A DNA stretch of 64,000 nucleotides from Adineta vaga (Eukaryota > Rotifera). This document shows, piece by piece, positions 34,841 through 47,181 of the stretch. Made by a program: the position numbers and the translations under genes. The DNA lies in NCBI GenBank assembly GCA_021613535.1, contig CP075492.1, positions 4,960,001 through 5,024,000 of the forward strand, given 5' to 3'. The notes below the pieces were generated by a model that was not told the DNA's origin, made no database searches, and worked only from the letters and a program-made list of their open reading frames with translations. Within the stretch, counting starts at the first letter, position 1. Each line of letters opens with the position of its first letter.

Positions 34841-35128
34841 ATGACGAAACAAAATTTATCTATGAACACATTGCGACAAGTAGCAATTAAATTCATTCAA
34901 ACAATGGTAATATAATGTGTTGTTTTTTCTTTGCTTATCTTTTGTTCATTTTTCAAGTGTCCTGATCAAGATATAAAATTATTTCAACATCGAATTTTAT
35001 TATACCGATATGAACCATTATCATATCAAATATTAATGCCACTCAATCCACATAATGTTTGTCTTCCGGATACCATTGTTGAAGTTCTTATATCACGTAT
35101 GTTAAGAAAAAAAAGAAATTTAAAATAA
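34841..35128 (+). CDS. Small protein of unknown function
   Basis: Two exons (34841-34906 and 34958-35128; GTAATA...TTCAAG intron of 51 bp) join in phase 0 to ~78 residues: MTKQNLSMNTLRQVAIKFIQ, then a segment with LFQHRILLYRYEPLSYQILM, then PLNPHNVCLPDTIVEVL and a basic end RKKRNLK. No signal peptide or TM segment. The clean intron and balanced composition argue for a real gene. I recognise no family. Confidence 0.5.
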
Positions 35129-36409
35129 AGAAGTCTAATCAAACTAACAACCCAAGAGAAAAACATTTCTGTTATTAACATATGACGAATAATAAACTAA
35201 GAATACTATTCTCGAGAGAAATATATAGCAGATTTTTCTTTTTCTTTAAAAAAAACAGATACTAAACAAGTGAATATACTATCTACTTGTTTAAAACACC
35301 TATTTATTTTTTCCTGTTGATATATATATATAATGTTAGTATGCGCATGAATGCCCATTCTTGTTATTAAACTAAAATTTGCTTCTTCTTCTTTTTCATT
35401 TCTTTCTTTCTTTCTTTTTACATTTTTTTTTCATCGACGTTATATGAAAAGTTCTTCGCCTTCAAGAGTCAATCTAATGAAAGCAAAGTATTAGTCGAAC
35501 GGTTTTCAAGGTAAAAGAAATCTTTCATTTGAATATTAACTAATTTAAATGAGTTCGATTGATAAAGTGTGAATAAGAGTGACTTTTTTTATTTTTGTTC
35601 TTTGTCTTTCTCAATGCTACTACTACTACTACTATTATTATTATTATTATTAATAATCATACGAATAACGGATGCTTATCGCACGTTCTTCTCTCGTCTT
35701 ACATTTATATGCACATGCCAAATATTGCATATATGTCGACAACAACACACTTGCTGTCGACTATCTGTCACACAGGAGAGCCGATAGCATAATAAGTAAA
35801 AAAGAAGAAAATGTGTATTTATGTATATGGTGGCATTTCTACAACTATCTTTTGCTTTAGTATTACCCACAGTGTTGACTATCAACGAATAATAGAAAGA
35901 AAAAAAGAACCATAAACGGTCGACGCTCGTTTATGTGTGCGACAGGAGTACAGATCAACAATTTGATAAGCGTATTTGTCGAATAGAGCAAGCGAACAGT
36001 TCTTTGATGCGTTGATTTAACAAGACATTCTCGTTCGAGAAATGATAGAAAGAGAGAGAGAGAGAGAAAGAGAAAGAGAAGAAGAAGAGAAAAAAACTAA
36101 AGATCGGTTTTCTTTTATAAGTGTTTCTTCTGACTGTCGATTATCCGCTCTTTTACTCAATTTGATTATATAGTTGAAGATTAGTTTTAGATTTTTTTCC
36201 ACAAACAAATATTCACACTCTATGCTTTTCTTCTCTTAACAATGAGAAATTTATCTCCAAAGACTAGATTTTTTCTGTTATTTTCTCAGTCAAATTTGAT
36301 TAACCAAGTGATCTATCTTCATAAATATTGAATAGTAATATATATATATATATATATATTGAAAGATGCATTGATTTGTTTTTTTTTCTCTTTTTCTCTA
36401 GCATACATC
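35129..36409. other. Intergenic with microsatellites, upstream of protein kinase D
   Basis: About 1.28 kb containing CTA/TTA triplet runs (~35619-35652), a GA-rich run (~36048-36090) and a (TA)n run (~36341-36359). Overlapping frames at 35570-35890 follow the triplet repeats and are not genes. A TTTTTCTCTAG acceptor at ~36391-36401, 8 bp before the kinase ATG, implies an upstream non-coding exon or a trans-splice site. Confidence 0.45.
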
Positions 36410-39400
36410 ATGAGTGACTGTCCACATCCAGTTCCTCATATATTGAGTTTACATACATATTTATCACCAACATTTTGTGATTTATGTGGACAATTTTTAT
36501 TTGGTCTCTATAAACAGGGAATGAAATGTGAAGGTAAATTACCTTGTTTTTTCAGAGATTGATTTCTTTAAAATTGATTTTCAAGGTTGTGGTCGAAATT
36601 TTCATAAAAGATGTGTATCGGATTTACGAGACAATTGTTCATCAATGGAACGGAAAATGTCGGATATTGCATTGTCACATGATGACGTAAGAAAAGAATT
36701 TTAGACGCAAATCAAAGCATATTGTTTTCTTTTTAACTTTGTTATTTACTTTCTTATTGATCGAACATTTGTTATTTTTCATCTCGTTATATGATGCTAA
36801 TTTATCCAAATTAGTCTTCATTGATATCGGAGAAGACAACTGTCAACTTACGATTTTCATGCTTTCGAAGTAAAGATTAACTCGAAATAATTTTAGTTAA
36901 TCATACAATGTAGAGATATCTCTATCTTTGATGGATAGATAATCAGTTCCGGAAAATGACATTTGGAAAGCATTAACCTTTCATGTCTTTTCTTATTCTA
37001 TTATTGTCATAAGAAGTCTACCTGAATACTTCTCTTTCGTAAACAAGAACCGTCCTAATTGGAACCCGTTCTTTTATTATAGGATGCCAATGATTTTCGG
37101 AAACGACTGACATTGAGTGGTGCAGATTTACCAACAGCATTGCCACATTGTTTTTATGTACACAGTTATCGATCACCAACAAAATGTCATATTTGTAAAC
37201 GTTTATTGAAAGGCCTTGTTAAGCAAGGCTATCGTTGTAAAGGTAAGACCTCAATTCTTCTTATTTCCTTTCTTTTATGTAAAAAAGAAACTCTTTTGAA
37301 GATTGTAAAATGAGTGTACACAAAAAATGCATCCCGAAAGCAACGAAAAATTGTCGAGGCATGTTAATTCCGCATATGTCGGGAGGTAAGAAAAGAAGAA
37401 AATTAATAAATATTTCATATTATATATTAGATGATGATGACGACACTATATCTCGTGAAACAACAGATGATCTAGCAATTGGTGGACGATTGCGTGATTT
37501 ATCACCATCGCCCATGCATCTTATTGATAATGATGAAGATGATATTGAATGTTCATCGACAGCATCATCTTTATTTTCTCGTCATGGAAATATTCGTGCT
37601 CAACGTCTCATTCAAAGTATAAAACGTGTAAAAAAAGCAAGTGGTGAAGCTCTTTTTTGGGAAGGCTGGATGGTTCATACAACTGAAAAAGAACCATTAA
37701 CTGAAAAACGATATTATTGGCGTGTTGATGCATCGTATGTTTGGTTTTTTTCTTTTCTCAACAAAAGAACAATCATTAGAATAAATTCATTTGTTTTAGA
37801 TCGATAACAATGTATCAAAATGAGACAACAAATAAATTTTCTCGAGAAATTCCATTAGATAAAGTTCTTCTACATATAAATACTAGTCAAGAAAAATCTC
37901 ATTATTTTGAAATACGTACGGATCAAAATATTTATTTTTGTGGATATAAACGTACAAGAAATCGAGTAAAATGAATATTCTCTATTGATTGAAGTAAAAA
38001 AAATCTTGCTTTCATTTTAGAAATATGATATTTCACATTCATCTCAACAAGCAAGAAATGCTTATACACAAATTCGTCAAGCTTTATTAGCTTATAATAA
38101 TGAAGGAAGTGATATCAAAGGTATATTTACAATCATTACATCTAAATCACAACATCGAGATATTAGTGAATTATTTAAAATTAATCCCATTGAAGTACTT
38201 GGTAGTGGACAATTTGGAACAGTATATGGAGGTAGGATGAATCGGATAGCAATTGATAAAAAATTTTGTGTTGTATAAAGGTCATTCAATTGAAACGAAT
38301 GAACAAGTTGCAATTAAAGTTATTGATAAAACACGTTTTAATGAACAGGAAGAGAAAATTCAACGTGAAGTTGATATTCTACATGAAATATCTCATCCAG
38401 GTGTGATTAAATTACATGCAATGTTTGATACACCAGGAAAAGTAAATTTTTCATATGAATACGAAATTGCTTTGTTAATAACATTGTTTTGCGCAATAGT
38501 TTTATTTAGTTATGGAAAAATTACATTCAGATATGCTCGAAATGATCTTAAGTCAACCAATAAAACGTCTCAATGAACGACAAACAAAATTTCTCATCTA
38601 TCAAGTACTTGTCGCTTTAAGATATTTACATAGTAAATCAATTGTCCATTGTGATTTGAAACCTGAGAATGGTTGGTGGAATTTTCTCTTCATATTTCTG
38701 ATTAAATTAATCATAATTCCTTCTAGTTCTTCTTGCACAAGTACAAGATTTTCCTCAAACAAAACTATGTGATTTTGGTTTTGCACGTATTATTGGAGAG
38801 AAATCATTTCGACGATCTATTGTTGGCACACCAGCTTATCTACGTATGTACTAGGAAAACATAATATTTACTAGAATGATAATAAGGATTTTTATTTTAG
38901 CACCCGAAGCATTAAAACCAGAAATACGTTTGGAAAGAGGATATAATCGATCATTAGATATGTGGTCGTGTGGAGTGATTATTTACGTATCGTAAGTTTC
39001 CTATTTGTTTTTCTATTCGAATGAATGTTTTGTTTAGTCTTAGTGGAACATTTCCATTCAATGAAGATGAAGAAATTGAAGATGTAATAAGACAAAAGAA
39101 ATGTTTTTTTTCAGTTTCTATCCTGAAAATTTGTTTTTTGTTCTTATAGCAAATTCGTAATGCAAATTTTATGTTTCCTGCAAATCCTTGGCAAGAAATA
39201 TCCAAAGATGGTATTGAATAAAAGACTTTTTCATCGCACAGATTACATATGAACTTTTCTCTTAGCACTAATTTTTTTAAGCAATCTATTAGAAATCGAT
39301 AGAAGACGACGATTAGTTATAAATAAAGCTTTCCTTCAACCATGGCTTCAGGTGAAGAGAATTCGCATGAGAAATAGTTTATTATGAATCTTTTGCTCTT

Positions 39401-39842
39401 TATTTGCATGATTAATTAGCATGCGATTTTGTTTTTTTAGCTGTTGATCTTATTTCGCATCATTTGCTTCAAGTCAATGCCGGACATCGACTTGCAGCAG
39501 CCAATGCACTTCGACATGCTTTCTTTGAAGTGTGTGCATAGCATTTGTTGATTTGGAGCAAGATTAAATCTTTGTTTTTAGGATTATCAATTATATTGTG
39601 ATTTACGAAAATTGGAAGAATCATGTTCTTGTGAACGTTGGTTGACATTACCTGAAGATGATGAAAAATGGGAACAGTATGCAAAAGAAAATGGTTTTAA
39701 TGACAAATCAGTAACATGTAAGAAAAGAATGTTGATATAGAAATATTGACTTTTAAATTTGTATTCTTTAGCATCATCATTAACTTTAACATTCCCAGTA
39801 AAAAACTTTCTCAGTATTGAAACAGCTTCAAAAAAACAATGA
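36410..39842 (+). CDS. PRKD: Protein kinase D (PRKD) with two alternative kinase exons
   Basis: Sixteen constitutive or alternative exons (36410-36533, 36586-36686, 37083-37242, 37302-37385, 37431-37734, 37800-37965, 38021-38231, 38281-38441, 38500-38671, 38727-38843, 38901-38991, 39038-39083, 39150-39210, then 39266-39351 or 39441-39529, 39582-39717, 39772-39842) give 696 or 697 residues. Order: two C1 zinc fingers for diacylglycerol ([26 protein letters not shown]), a PH domain ([16 protein letters not shown]), then the CAMK-group kinase: [45 protein letters not shown] with the PKD activation-loop serines, [10 protein letters not shown]. The AYLPPE motif replaces AYLAPE. It is shorter than vertebrate PRKD (~900), mainly at the amino end. 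It acts in DAG/PKC signalling at Golgi and plasma membrane. Confidence 0.95.
39266..39529 (+). other. Tandem mutually exclusive exon pair in PRKD
   Basis: Exon A (39266-39351, 86 nt) and exon B (39441-39529, 89 nt) both begin in phase 1 and end in phase 0, both have AG/GT borders, and both encode the same kinase segment before [14 protein letters not shown] reads [20 protein letters not shown] then [10 protein letters not shown] reads [20 protein letters not shown] then [10 protein letters not shown]. Both retain the conserved Arg of kinase subdomain XI. Using both would shift the frame, so only one can be included. Confidence 0.7.
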
Positions 39843-40250
39843 TTTTTTATGTTTATGTTCAAAATGCGTAGTGTCAGATATATATATACTACGCAAAATG
39901 ACAAAAACTGATTTTATCGTGAATTTCTCTCTCTCTCTCTCTTTCTATATATAGATATATAGATATATGTTTTTATTTTGTCAATCTAGTATCTTTTTCT
40001 TTTCTAATCTCGAGTCATATTTTCTTATGTTGTATTTGAAATTATTGTGGATAGATGATGTCTGAAATGTATCTCAATTTCTTAATCCAGGTGAGACGAC
40101 AAATCATGTTACTGATGAGAATATACTGTTTATTTTTTGTTTAATCCAGGAAAATTGTTTTGCATTTCAGCATTTCGTAATATAATAAAAGTCTCTATTT
40201 TTCGTCGTTATAATCGATATCTACTTTTTTTGACAAAAGAAAGATACGAA
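39843..40250. other. Intergenic with CT and ATAG repeats
   Basis: About 400 bp between convergent genes, with a CT run (~39926-39943) followed by an ATAG-type repeat (~39946-39968). No exon seen. Confidence 0.4.
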
Positions 40251-40748
40251 TCAAATCAAAGCTTGATAATAACTTGTATAATATTCAGAAATTAGTTCTC
40301 GACTTGGAGCTATGCCTATTGTAACGTAATAAATAGTTCGAGACGCACTCGGATATATATAAATCATCCCAAAAGAAGTTGTAGATAGATTACCATTGTT
40401 ATAGGCATTAGCATCACTATCGAGGTAAATACACTAAATATTTTACAATCAATACATGAAAGCTAATATATTTGGCAAAATGATATTCTTGAAAACATAC
40501 TTACACCGTTGCTTGTATCAGTTGGATTCGTCGTTGAAGTACTATACAGTGATATTACAAACATAGTTTTTCAGAGAAAATGTATTCTAATATCATTTCA
40601 TTCATGTAATACTAGTCTATGCTGGTTGTGGAAGTAGTTGACGCTGAATTGGTGGTACCTGTTGTTGTATGGATTGCTAAATGACACACTAGTAGATCAA
40701 AATTTTATATATTTAAATATCTTTACTTGCAGTTATTGTGGGTCCGTT
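40251..40748 (-). CDS. Carboxy-terminal part of a Ser/Thr-rich (mucin-like) protein
   Basis: At least four small exons can be strung together on the minus strand: 40748 (NGPTITA), a Thr/Ser exon (TIHTTTGTTNSASTTSTTSI), a short one (TSTTNPTDTSNG), and a last exon starting 40433 that reads CIYLDSDANAYNNGNLSTTS and ends near SEYYTSYYQALI with a stop at 40251-40253. Each junction has GT..AG borders and keeps frame. The start lies upstream and was not found. The composition suggests an extracellular, O-glycosylated stalk. Confidence 0.4.
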
Positions 40749-41110
40749 CTGTGCAAAAATTAAAGATAACAATCTTTAAGCATGGGAGAGAGATTGAGAA
40801 AGTTTGAAGAAAAAGGTTAACGTCGTGTTCAAAAAGCATGAAGCACAAATTTCTCCTAAACATATAGTCTTTTAGAATGCTCAAAGAAAAAGAAATGAAA
40901 ATGAGATTTAATCTATCGTATTTGTGATAATAATTTCGTATATATGCGGAAATGCCTGACATTTTCTTGTCTTTTAAATGATGAAATATCATGTTTTAGA
41001 CTTATGAACTAATAAAATGGATTCATCAATGTGAAAATAAGAAAATTTCATTACATTAAATAAAAAGCGAGTACAAGAAGGATAGTTGATTGAGTATAGA
41101 CTGAACAACG
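40749..41110. other. Divergent intergenic region
   Basis: About 360 bp ahead of the receptor at 41111. It may hold further upstream exons of the Ser/Thr-rich minus-strand gene; none identified. Confidence 0.3.
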
Positions 41111-42049
41111 ATGTCATTAGCAGAAACAATTAGATCTATTACAAATAAACTTAATTCATATTGTGGTTGTATTCTTTTAATTATTGGATCAATTGGTGCA
41201 TTATTGAACATGTATACCTATCGGCAACGAACACTTCGTACAAGTCCTTGTTCCATTTATCTTTTTAGTCAATCATTTTTTGATTTATGTCATTTAATTA
41301 ATACATTATTTACACGTATTCTTTTTACTTTATCAATTGAAACTTATTCAAAAAATGATTTTTATTGTCGAATTCGTTCATTTATTGCTGAAGTAACATC
41401 ACTTTGTGCTGTCAGTTGTTTGTGTTTAGGCACTTTTGATCGTTGTATGTTTACTTCAAGACAAGAATCTTTACGTCGATGGAGTTCTCATATATTTGCC
41501 TATCGTTCCTTGACCATTATCATTATAGTATGGTCTTTGATCAATATTCCACAAATAATTTTTCGTGGTATGACAAATAATACTTGTACGTCTTTATCCA
41601 TTAATTTCACTCTTTATTTAAACTATTGTCATACACCATTGTTCTATGGTGTCATACCTATTATAACCTTATTTTATTTACGAAAACATACTATGCAAAA
41701 TCTTCAAAATCTTCAACATACCGTTATTCTTCGTTCTCGAATGGAACGATATATTAATCGAATGCTATTGTTTCAAATTAGTTTAGCTTTATTTACTTTT
41801 CTACTTTTAATGATACAATATATTTATACAGCAGTAACGATCTATACACAAAAAGATGCGTTACATACAGCTATTCAAAATTTATCTCTACAAATTGTTC
41901 GATTAATTTTCTATTTGAATTATACAAGTGCATTCTATATTAACTACTTTGTGTCGCCAGAAATACGTCTCATTATACGACGATTATTTACTTGTAAGTA
42001 CCAACGAATTCGACCAGTGAATGCGATAGGTCGCGGTGAACAACATTGA
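41111..42049 (+). CDS. Rhodopsin-like 7TM receptor, intronless
   Basis: An uninterrupted 312-residue receptor. TM1 is CGCILLIIGSIGALLNMYTY, TM3 ends in TFDRCMFTS (a DRC variant of DRY), TM5 lies near LFYGVIPIITLFYLRK, TM6 near FQISLALFTFLLLMIQYIY, and TM7 ends YINYFVSPEIRLIIRR. Its amino terminus is short. It belongs to the same broad rotifer family as the cluster at 47.6-57 kb but is clearly divergent from it. The ligand is unknown. Confidence 0.8.
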   Translation: MSLAETIRSITNKLNSYCGCILLIIGSIGALLNMYTYRQRTLRTSPCSIYLFSQSFFDLCHLINTLFTRILFTLSIETYSKNDFYCRIRSFIAEVTSLCAVSCLCLGTFDRCMFTSRQESLRRWSSHIFAYRSLTIIIIVWSLINIPQIIFRGMTNNTCTSLSINFTLYLNYCHTPLFYGVIPIITLFYLRKHTMQNLQNLQHTVILRSRMERYINRMLLFQISLALFTFLLLMIQYIYTAVTIYTQKDALHTAIQNLSLQIVRLIFYLNYTSAFYINYFVSPEIRLIIRRLFTCKYQRIRPVNAIGRGEQH

Positions 42050-42289
42050 ACAAGTATGGTGTACTTCATCGATAAAAACCAACGCGTTTTCGAACTCAAA
42101 AAACTTAATTTTCATACAACAGTATCTGGCGTAATAGTATCACGAATAAAAAAATGATCCTGGTCAGTAAATTATCAGTTCATATGATCGCAAAGACTTC
42201 ATCGAACAATATTTGTTTTCTTTTTTTCTTGCATTTCTCTCTTTACCGAGTGCGTCAGACGTTGAATAAATTTTTAAATCATACACGAA

Positions 42290-42513
42290 TATCTCAAACG
42301 AAAACAACATGCCAACTCGATGGTTGTAGGCGCACAGCATCTGTCTTCTGTTATTGTTGTATAAAAAAACATATGCGCTCGTCATTTCAATGAACATATT
42401 TATGCTTTGAAATGACATGCATAAACTTCTTGACTAAAGTTAAAGAGATCGAAACAGTTGAACAAATTCGGATGTTGATCGACAGAATTCTTTTAGATCA
42501 TTCATTTTTCTGA
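42290..42513 (+). pseudogene. B-box-like zinc-binding fragment
   Basis: The piece TTCQLDGCRRTASVFCYCC is followed, one frame over, by KNICARHFNEHIYALK, giving the Cys/His spacing of a B-box-like motif common in rotifer proteins. The frame change is at a run of seven A (42363-42369). After a stop, a later piece (FLTKVKEIETVEQIRMLIDR) resembles the coiled coil that usually follows. Overall a short, decayed remnant. Confidence 0.5.
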
Positions 42514-42613
42514 TAGGATATCCTATATTTATTTTGTTAAAACATCATATTCATTCGTAACTGAATAATAATCAACTACAAAATTTAAAAAAAAAACGAA
42601 AACGAGGAGGAAA

Positions 42614-45600
42614 TCAAATTTTATCAATAAGATCACTAAGATCATCATAACTATCACTAATTCTATCATCAGTCATATTTAATTGTTCAATTGCATCAGT
42701 AACATCTTCAGTTTCAACTTTTATTTCTGGTATAATTTCAGTCTCATTTGTTGATAACGCATTTTCAACGGAAATTGTTGTAATTGACTCATTTTTATAT
42801 TTTTCAATAATTGACGAACTATCTGCAATGGCAGCTGTGCTTCTGCTGCTAATTGCTTTTCTTTTCGAATGGCAGCCATCGCATTTGCAGCAATAGATTT
42901 TGGTTTGGGTTCCGTAACTGGATCGTCTTCAAAATCTGATTTTAACCAATCTGTCATATCAGCAAAGAGAAAAACTCCATTATGACTTATATTAATTTGT
43001 GACAATGGTAAATCACTTGGATCAATAAGCTCATCATCATTATCGGTTAATTCTTCCTCTTTACTTGCACCATCGGTACATTTCGATGCATAACGTAGTT
43101 GATGTACTCGATAATGATTACGTATACGAATTGTTGATGGTACATATTGTTTACAAATTGTACATGTACGTGATTGAAGTTTAGTTTGAATCGATGGACA
43201 AAAAGCATCGAATGGAATTAAAGGTTTCTGTGTTCCACGTACGACAATACCATGAAATTGAATACGTTGAAATAATGTTCCATAATAAGGTGAAGTTGGT
43301 TTTTGATCAGCAAATGATGATTCAATTTCAGCTAAACGAACACCACGTGATGAACGATGAAATGGAACGGGTGGAGGAAGAAAACGATGAGGAAAAACTT
43401 GAATATAATTCGAACGCCATGGACCACAACATTCAGGTTTTGTACAACGAATGATTTGAATTGTATATTGCGTTTGAAAAACATGTGTTGCACACCAATA
43501 TCTAAACAAAATCGACCTTCGATTAATCCTCAAAATTCATATTTGACTTACTCATCAATATCGTAAATTGGATTCGGTTTCGTATCTTCAGGAATATTTG
43601 AATAAATTGCTGGTCGTGAACGTGTAATGCGTTGATGTAATGGAACTTCTTCATCTTCATCACAGATTCTATGAAAAAAATATACGACATTTATTTAATT
43701 CTTCTTCTTTTTCTTAAAAATCTTACTGATCAATAATGTAATCTAATGTAAATTGTGCATCAATAAATCGAACCATTTCATCCGCTGATGATGGTGGATC
43801 AATATACTGTGCAATAACGGGATGTCGATCAATCATATTCATATTCCAAACTTCTGCAAGAATATCACCGGTTTTCTTGAAATTATTCTTTTCTAATTCA
43901 GCATTAACTGTTAAACCACTTATATTTAAATGTGTGCCAAAATAATTATGTGGTAAAACTAAACCTGATAAATCATGTGATAAAAGGGCTAAACGTCGTT
44001 CACAACTACCAAAGATTGCTTGACCCGGTGCTTGTGTAACAAGAATAAATGCATCTAGATTGTATTTTTTAAATTTTTTTATCGCTAAATAAAGCGTTTT
44101 AGGAAAACGTGTATAATTCATTGGATCAATATTATCGACATTCATAATAATAACTGGTTTAACTTCTCCAATATGATTTCGAGCAGTTTTTTCGAATTCT
44201 TTTAATTTAACAACTTCATCAAAATCTATTTCATCAGAATCAATATTGATTCGATCATGTTTTACAGAACGAATTGATATATAAGTTGGACCTGTATTTG
44301 TTACAACACCTGCTTCATCAATAATACAAGATGCATAAACTCTACAACAAGAAATTTGATTTCAACGAAATATCAACGTGAATATACATACGTTGGTTTT
44401 AATTGATATGGAACAGTCGATGGTATTGGTATTGAATTAACTGTACTCATTTGATAGTCTAAATGCATAATTAATGGTGAATGTCCTCGTGATGCTGGTC
44501 GACCAATTCGTACAGATGCTTTATTATCTTGTATAAGATAAAAGACACAATCATTTCCAAATGTAGCTGCTAAATCTTTAATATGTTTTATTATTGCAGC
44601 AACAAAATGACAATCTAAAGATCGAAAGAAAAACATCAATTTGAAGAAAAAGAAAACAATCTTGTTAATTACCTGGATGTTTTGGTTGTTCAATGCCTTG
44701 AAGTTTTCTTAAACGAACCGCTGTTGAAGTGACATGTTTTTTTCCATCTTCGGAAAATGCACCTGCAGGAATTAAACTAAAACAGACAGATATAAATATA
44801 CATATTATTCAATGAAAATTTTCTACCGATAATAAGTTGATGATCTTCGAATTTCATAACTACGTTCTTTAATTTTTTCTCTTAGTTCATCCAAAGTTGT
44901 ACATGAATTCGGTGTACTATTCGTTTTTGATGGTTGATCAGGTACCACCGATTCGCGCAATTTCTTCCAATGTTTGTAATAAATCTGATGAAACATTATC
45001 AATTGAATGAACAGCTATTGTTGATGGTTTATAGAGTTTTAAAAGTTCAGTAGCAACTTCAGGATCAGCATTACATAGATTTTCCAGACGTTTCTTACGT
45101 CGTTGACGATAACGTAAACCAGCACGTTGTTTCGATTGTAAAAGACTTAATTCTGTTGAACGTTCTTTCTTTTGTCGAATTAATTTTCTTAATGTATGAT
45201 TCGTTTCTTCAGTTGATAAACCCATATTTTTTACTTGAATTAAATTTGCAATACGTTCAGCTATATCTTTGATTTCTTGTGCAAGTGCTTCTTGTACAGG
45301 TGCTTTAACTCGACTTGCACGTGCAAGACGTTTCGCTTCGATTTTAGCCTGATGAGCATCAATACGAGCTTTTGCTTTTTCTAAACCACGTATAACCCAA
45401 GGTTTTGTTACGTCTTCATCTTCATTTCCCGGTTTTCCTTGGGAACGTTTCGAAAATGTTGGTTCAACAGCAATAACAATATTCGGATCGAATAATGGAT
45501 CATGAATATCTTGTTCATCATCCGATGAGATTGTTCGTTTTCGATTCGTCGTTGAAGAAATTTCAGTGGAATTCGAAAGATCCTTTTCAGTTTTAATTTC

Positions 45601-45838
45601 ATTTAAATTTTTTGATATTTGAAGATAATTTTCAATCTTTGATTTGATTAATACTTGATCTTGTTTGATTTTATTCCATTCAGCTAATGCATTGTAATGA
45701 CAAAGCTAAACAACAACAGATAGACAAATAAGCAATTTGAAGGTTAATACATACGCATTTTGCGACGTCTGGATGACCTTTCATATAAGCATCGATGAAA
45801 GTTTTGTATAAAACAAAGGGCGAAGTTTTGTTTGTCAT
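42614..45838 (-). CDS. Large multi-exon protein of unknown function with a C2H2-like motif; two frame breaks
   Basis: From an ATG at 45838, exons can be followed (45838-45755, 45705 down to ~44830, and on through ~44780, 44620, 44340, 43720 and 43500 to a stop at 42614). It contains a Lys/Arg-rich helix, a central block (KPVIIMNVDNIDP, AIFGSCERRLALLSHDLSGL, VLPHNYFGTHLNISG), an acidic segment and a zinc-finger-like RTCTICKQYVPSTIRIRNHY with a later His. From memory, the central block resembles long uncharacterised invertebrate proteins with DGGPDENPR-like motifs, perhaps derived from a transposase; here the DGG is DNI. Single-base frame changes near 44940 and between 42770 and 42860 interrupt it, so it is damaged or misassembled. 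Confidence 0.5.
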
Positions 45839-46690
45839 GTTTACCACTCAAGAGGAAAATCGTATTAAATCTTTTTTGAACATCAAGAACACAGAATTTC
45901 GTCAATGAACGATGTGTCCGTATAAACTTGTTATATCCAACGAAGCGTTGTTTCTTTTCGTTCTATTCAATTTCATTGAAGAGAAGAGAGAAAAGAGGAA
46001 AAAAAAGGTACATAGACATTCATGTCATCGGTCACTAATACGATATTCTTTATCTTTACCTTGACGACAAGCAGTTCATATAAATAAAAGAAAAAGTCAA
46101 ATAATCGTTCGAGCTTTTTTTTTGAATAATAATAAAGCGTATTGTTATCAGTCGATTTAGTAAATATCAATATATTTCATGGATAGACTAATCAACAAAT
46201 GCGAATCTTTTCTTTGTATTTCACAGCATTACTAACTTATTGTTTAATGTGTAGAAGAGCGAAAAATGACCCGATGTTGACCTTTTGCATACATACGAAT
46301 CGTAAAATATGGAGTCAAATTATTAGTTTTAACTCAAGACTATTTCGATAAGTGATTATCTATGAAACATAGTTATGGAAATATTTGAAAAAAAAAACAC
46401 TTTTTCTAACAACAATATTATGAAATATTATTCATTCAACGTGCATTTCATGTTTATTGATTGACATAAGAATCTAATGGATTTAAATGGAAGATGAAAT
46501 GAAATATTGATAGAAATCGATAATTTATACGACATGACAAATTTTTCCGGCCATGTTTCATATCAACAATTGTTTAGCAACGAAATAACTATAAATTGAA
46601 GTCATTCATTCATTCATTCATTTCCATTCTCATTTTTATTATCGATAAGTTATATTCTATACTTCTCATAAATACGAGACAAAATCGATC
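45839..46690. other. Divergent intergenic region
   Basis: About 850 bp between the large minus-strand gene and the Ly6-like gene, with a (CATT)n run at ~46604-46622. It contains one possible tiny secreted-peptide frame, listed separately. Confidence 0.4.
46199..46351 (+). CDS. Possible 50-residue secreted peptide
   Basis: The frame starts MRIFSLYFTALLTYCLM, which looks like a signal peptide, followed by CRRAKNDPMLTF and a short basic stretch (TNRKIWSQIISFNSRLFR). There is no TATA box, intron or family match, so it may be chance. Confidence 0.25.
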   Translation: MRIFSLYFTALLTYCLMCRRAKNDPMLTFCIHTNRKIWSQIISFNSRLFR

Positions 46691-47181
46691 ATGAATTTTA
46701 TTTCTATTATTCTTTTTGGTTTAGTTTTCTGCGGTAGGTTCAATTCTCGATAAAGAATTTCTTCATTAATGGATTATTTAGTTTTACAACGTGAAACTGA
46801 TGCTATTAGTTGTTACGTCTGTGTGCGAGGTTCAGAAGGATGTGGTACTTCATTTCGAACATGGGGTAGTGGAGTTGCTACATCCAATGTTACCAATGCA
46901 GCTTATTGTACCGTATGAAAATGATCGATTTTCTTTACAATTAACATCTTAATTTGTTTTTTCATTTACAGAAAATAGTGTCTACAGTAAATTTGAACAG
47001 TATTTCACGTGCTTATGTACCTAATGCTGGCACCTGTGTTGAAGGTGCATCCACAAGCGATGGTACTAATTCTTATTTATATTGTTGTACTACGGATTTT
47101 TGTAACAAAAGTTCAATTAGCAAAGGAAATGTATTCTTCGGAATGCTGTCGATAATGATTGCTATGTTTCTCTTCAAGTGA
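46691..47181 (+). CDS. Ly6/uPAR-type three-finger protein, probably GPI-anchored
   Basis: Three exons (46691-46733, 46782-46912, 46972-47181) give 127 residues. A signal peptide (MNFISIILFGLVFCG) is followed by a cysteine pattern of the Ly6 fold: CYVCVRGSEGC near residue 25, single Cys residues at YCT and GTCVEG, and the diagnostic carboxy CCTTDFCN. A hydrophobic end (FFGMLSIMIAMFLF) fits a GPI attachment signal. Such proteins act at the cell surface as receptor modulators or adhesion molecules; the specific partner is unknown. Confidence 0.8.

Noticed and set aside
35569-35890. Several overlapping small frames
   Set aside because: Generated by CTA/TTA triplet repeats and their antisense.
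43194-43566. Plus-strand frames inside the large minus-strand gene
   Set aside because: Antisense shadows of a clearly better coding frame.
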